A stretch of DNA of 64,000 nt, from the NCBI RefSeq assembly GCF_016907755.1, contig NZ_JAFBCN010000001.1, positions 4,464,001 through 4,528,000 on the forward strand, in the 5' to 3' direction. The DNA is from Cellulosimicrobium cellulans. Lineage in GTDB: Bacteria; Actinomycetota; Actinomycetes; Actinomycetales; Cellulomonadaceae. The notes under the pieces were generated by a model, which was not told the DNA's origin, searched no databases, and was given only the letters and a program-made list of their open reading frames with translations. This document shows positions 62,228 to 64,000 of the stretch, in pieces. The translations under genes and the position numbers were made by a program. The number at the start of each line of letters is the position of its first letter. The first letter of the stretch is position 1.

Positions 62228-62320
62228 ATGCTCGCTCCCGTGAGCACCTCGACCCGTCCCGCCAGCGCGCCGTCCGGCGCGCTCCCGGGCGCGGTCATGT
62301 GCGTCTGTTGTCAGGCCTGA
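62228..62320 (+). CDS. Poly-cysteine leader peptide
   Basis: A 30-codon frame that ends VMCVCCQA-stop: three Cys codons within four codons just before the stop. ATG 62228 lies 13 nt after TACCGT (62209-62214); GTG 62240 or ATG 62297 are other in-frame starts. Poly-cysteine leaders of this kind are cysteine-responsive attenuators in mycobacteria and are seen ahead of sulfur genes in other actinobacteria. A hairpin follows the Cys codons. It is the only plausible content of the 326-bp gap before the regulator. Confidence 0.6.
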   Translation: MLAPVSTSTRPASAPSGALPGAVMCVCCQA

Positions 62321-62347
62321 ACCCTCTCCCGCACCTCGGTTCAGCCC
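62314..62347 (+). promoter_or_regulatory. Hairpin overlapping the end of the Cys leader
   Basis: GGCCTGAACC (62314-62323) can pair with GGTTCAGCCC (62338-62347; TGAACC/GGTTCA perfect, flanked by GGC/GCC). It covers the leader stop codon, so ribosome stalling at the Cys codons just upstream would alter folding. It is 63 bp before the regulator start. Confidence 0.45.
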
Positions 62348-62410
62348 TCGACCCCTGCCGACCCGCCGGTTCCCCGGCGACGCCGTCGGCCCGACGCACC
62401 CGGAGCCACC

Positions 62411-63094
62411 ATGACGCTCACCGCTACCCGTCCCGCCCGCCGCACCTCGGCCCGCGCCGCCGCGCCCCGAGCCCTCGCACCGCAGCGCCCCGCCGCGCCG
62501 CACGCCGCGGTCGCGCCCACCCGCCCGGCCTCGGCGGACGCCGCCCCCCGCCGCAACCCCGGCTTCGTGCTCTACGTCGGCGTCGACGCCGCGCCGGGCG
62601 AGCAGCCGCAGGCTCAGCTCGTCGAGCTCGCCGAGGCCCTGGGCGAGCTCGCGCGCGACTGGCTGCCGAGCGCCGAGACGTACACGGCCCTCGCCCTCGC
62701 GGAGCCCACGACGGCGACGTCGTCGCCCGTGCAGGACATCGCGGCCTTCCGCGAGCGGCTCGCGACCCTGTCGCCCGTGCCGCGCGTCGTCATCGACCCC
62801 GCGGGCCGCACGGTCACGGTCGAGGGCCGGTCCGCGCGCCTGACCTTCCGGGAGCTCGAGCTCCTGTCCTACCTCGCCCGGACGGCGCACCGCGTCGTGA
62901 CACGGGCCGAGCTGCTCGAGACCGTGTGGGCCGACCACGAGGTCGCCGCGGGCAGCCGCACCATCGACGTCCACGTGCGCCGCCTGCGCGAGAAGCTCGG
63001 GCTGGAGCACGTCATCACCACGGTCCGCGGGCTCGGCTACCGGTTCGACCCGCAGACCCCCGTCGTCCTCGGCGGCACGGGGGACGCCGCCTGA
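62411..63094 (+). CDS. Winged-helix (OmpR-type) DNA-binding regulator lacking a receiver
   Basis: A 227-residue protein. Residues 1-48 are Ala/Arg/Pro-rich and probably disordered; 49-125 form a domain I cannot assign (FVLYVGVDAAPGEQPQAQLV...); 130-215 are a typical OmpR/PhoB C-terminal winged helix (RLTFRELELLSYLARTAHRV, TRAELLETVW, SRTIDVHVRRLREKLGLEH, VRGLGYRF). No receiver domain is present, so it is not a classic response regulator. A weak GGAG precedes the ATG. The poly-cysteine leader suggests cysteine-responsive control and perhaps a role in sulfur metabolism. Confidence 0.85.
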   Translation: MTLTATRPARRTSARAAAPRALAPQRPAAPHAAVAPTRPASADAAPRRNPGFVLYVGVDAAPGEQPQAQLVELAEALGELARDWLPSAETYTALALAEPTTATSSPVQDIAAFRERLATLSPVPRVVIDPAGRTVTVEGRSARLTFRELELLSYLARTAHRVVTRAELLETVWADHEVAAGSRTIDVHVRRLREKLGLEHVITTVRGLGYRFDPQTPVVLGGTGDAA

Positions 63095-63255
63095 GGACCC
63101 GCGCTGCCGGGCCGCGGTCGACGTGGGGGTACGTGGGGGACCACGCGCCCGGCAGCGCAACCCCGCCCCAGGACGCCCGGCGTCCCGGCGGCAGGGCCGC
63201 CCAGGGCTCCGCCGCTCGCCGGGCGCACTCGCCCGCACGGCGATACGTTCGGCCC

Positions 63256-63978
63256 ATGCGCACAGTCATCGCGGGAGGTCACGGCCAGGTCGGCCGTCGC
63301 CTGGCCCGGACCCTGGTGGAGCGGGGAGACGACGTCGTCGCCTTCGTGCGGTCCGCCGCGCAGATCACGGACCTCACCGAGCTCGGCGCGCACGTCGCGC
63401 TCATCGACCTCGAGAAGGACGACGCCGTCGCGGTGTCGTTCGAGCTGGAGGGCGTGGACGCCGTCGTGTTCGCGGCCGGCGCCGGTCCCGGCAGCGGGGC
63501 ACCGCGCAAGGACACGGTCGACCGGGCGGGCGCGGCGCTGCTCGCCGACGCCGCCGAGCGCGCGGGCGTCGGGCGCTACGTCCTCGTCTCGTCCCGCGGC
63601 GTCGAGGCGGCGCGCGCCGACGAACGGCCCGACGACGTCGACGACGTGTTCTGGGCCTACCTGCGCGCCAAGGCCGCAGCCGAGGACGACCTGCGCGCCC
63701 GCGCCGACCTCGCCTGGACCATCGTGCGCCCCGGACACCTCACCGACGACCCGGGCGTCGGCCTCGTCGCGCTCGCGCCCGTCGGGGACACGGACAAGCC
63801 GCGCGGCAAGCGCCGCAAGCCCGGGGCCGCCGTCGGAGAGCGCTCGGACGTGACGCGCGACGACGTCGCGCTCGTCCTCGCCGCGGTGCTCCACGAGCCG
63901 CGGTCCGCCGGGCTCGTCCTCGACCTCGTCGGCGGCGACCGGCCCGTGGACGACGCGCTCGCGGACGTCCTGCCGTAG
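63256..63978 (+). CDS. NAD(P)-binding SDR-like protein (NAD(P)H-binding, atypical)
   Basis: A 240-residue Rossmann-fold protein of the atypical SDR (YwnB/HSCARG-like) group: GGHGQVGRRLARTLVERGDDV, DAVVFAAGAGPGSG, YVLVSSRGV, AYLRAKAAAEDDLR and WTIVRPGHLTDDPGVG. The catalytic Tyr-Lys context (YLRAKAAAE) is retained. A role in quinone reduction or redox sensing is common but unproven here. The ATG lies 6 nt after TACGTT (63244-63249), a leaderless start. Confidence 0.9.
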   Translation: MRTVIAGGHGQVGRRLARTLVERGDDVVAFVRSAAQITDLTELGAHVALIDLEKDDAVAVSFELEGVDAVVFAAGAGPGSGAPRKDTVDRAGAALLADAAERAGVGRYVLVSSRGVEAARADERPDDVDDVFWAYLRAKAAAEDDLRARADLAWTIVRPGHLTDDPGVGLVALAPVGDTDKPRGKRRKPGAAVGERSDVTRDDVALVLAAVLHEPRSAGLVLDLVGGDRPVDDALADVLP

Positions 63979-64000
63979 CCCGCTCGTCGACCACGCGCCG

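Overview
The window is high-GC DNA (strong G/C third-position bias, many GTG starts, ATGA/GTGA gene overlaps) from an actinobacterium. A family 6 cellulase under a CebR-type operator, a chitinase with two chitin-binding modules, a GH81 beta-1,3-glucanase, F420-type oxidoreductases and DtxR/CebR-style sites point to Micrococcales, close to Cellulosimicrobium, Cellulomonas or Isoptericola. That placement is inferred from gene content. I see no phage, IS element, CRISPR array or rRNA; one tRNA-Ser gene is present.

Layout. 1-4.4 kb: secreted GH6 cellulase (runs off the left edge) divergent from a TetR regulator that is translationally coupled to a two-gene ABC-2 exporter. 4.6-13.7 kb: a TetR-like regulator converging on a complete Kdp potassium-uptake operon (31-residue membrane peptide, kdpF, A, B, C, D, E). 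13.7-17.7 kb: DUF389 membrane protein, a small conserved protein plus a LytR_C protein, a GNAT, and a frameshifted AbiEi/DUF559-like gene between palindromic repeats. 17.8-24 kb: NCS2 permease, then an overlapping operon of processive GT2 synthase, HlyD-like adaptor and lipoprotein GH81 glucanase, which I read as a beta-1,3-glucan (curdlan-like) synthesis module, divergent from an ECF sigma/exported-protein pair. 26-33.8 kb: two LLM oxidoreductases, a Dabb protein, a DHFR-like reductase, and an ABC exporter divergent from a TetR gene. 33.8-38.1 kb: Pnkp-Hen1 RNA repair pair. 38.2-45.1 kb: methyltransferase, TetR, FMN riboswitch with a PnuX-type transporter, VOC protein, acyl-CoA dehydrogenase, thiolase. 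45-52.9 kb: small membrane proteins, NUDIX, RidA, tandem PAP2 phosphatases, chitinase, lactate dehydrogenase, hypotheticals. 53-55.3 kb: tRNA-Ser and an iron-regulated siderophore uptake pair. 55.4-59.2 kb: DUF4956, VTC and Cthe_2159-like genes. 59.6-64 kb: sirtuin, TadA, Upp, a poly-cysteine leader peptide ahead of a winged-helix regulator, and an NAD(P)-binding protein.

Two window-wide patterns stand out. First, many 3' gene borders carry long inverted repeats. Two sequence modules recur at several loci: a CGAGGTAGA-core unit, often in tandem with an exact 21-bp period, and a GAACCCGGGGTTC module. Second, at least a dozen genes have a TANNNT hexamer 6-7 nt before the start codon and no ribosome binding site, which indicates leaderless transcripts.
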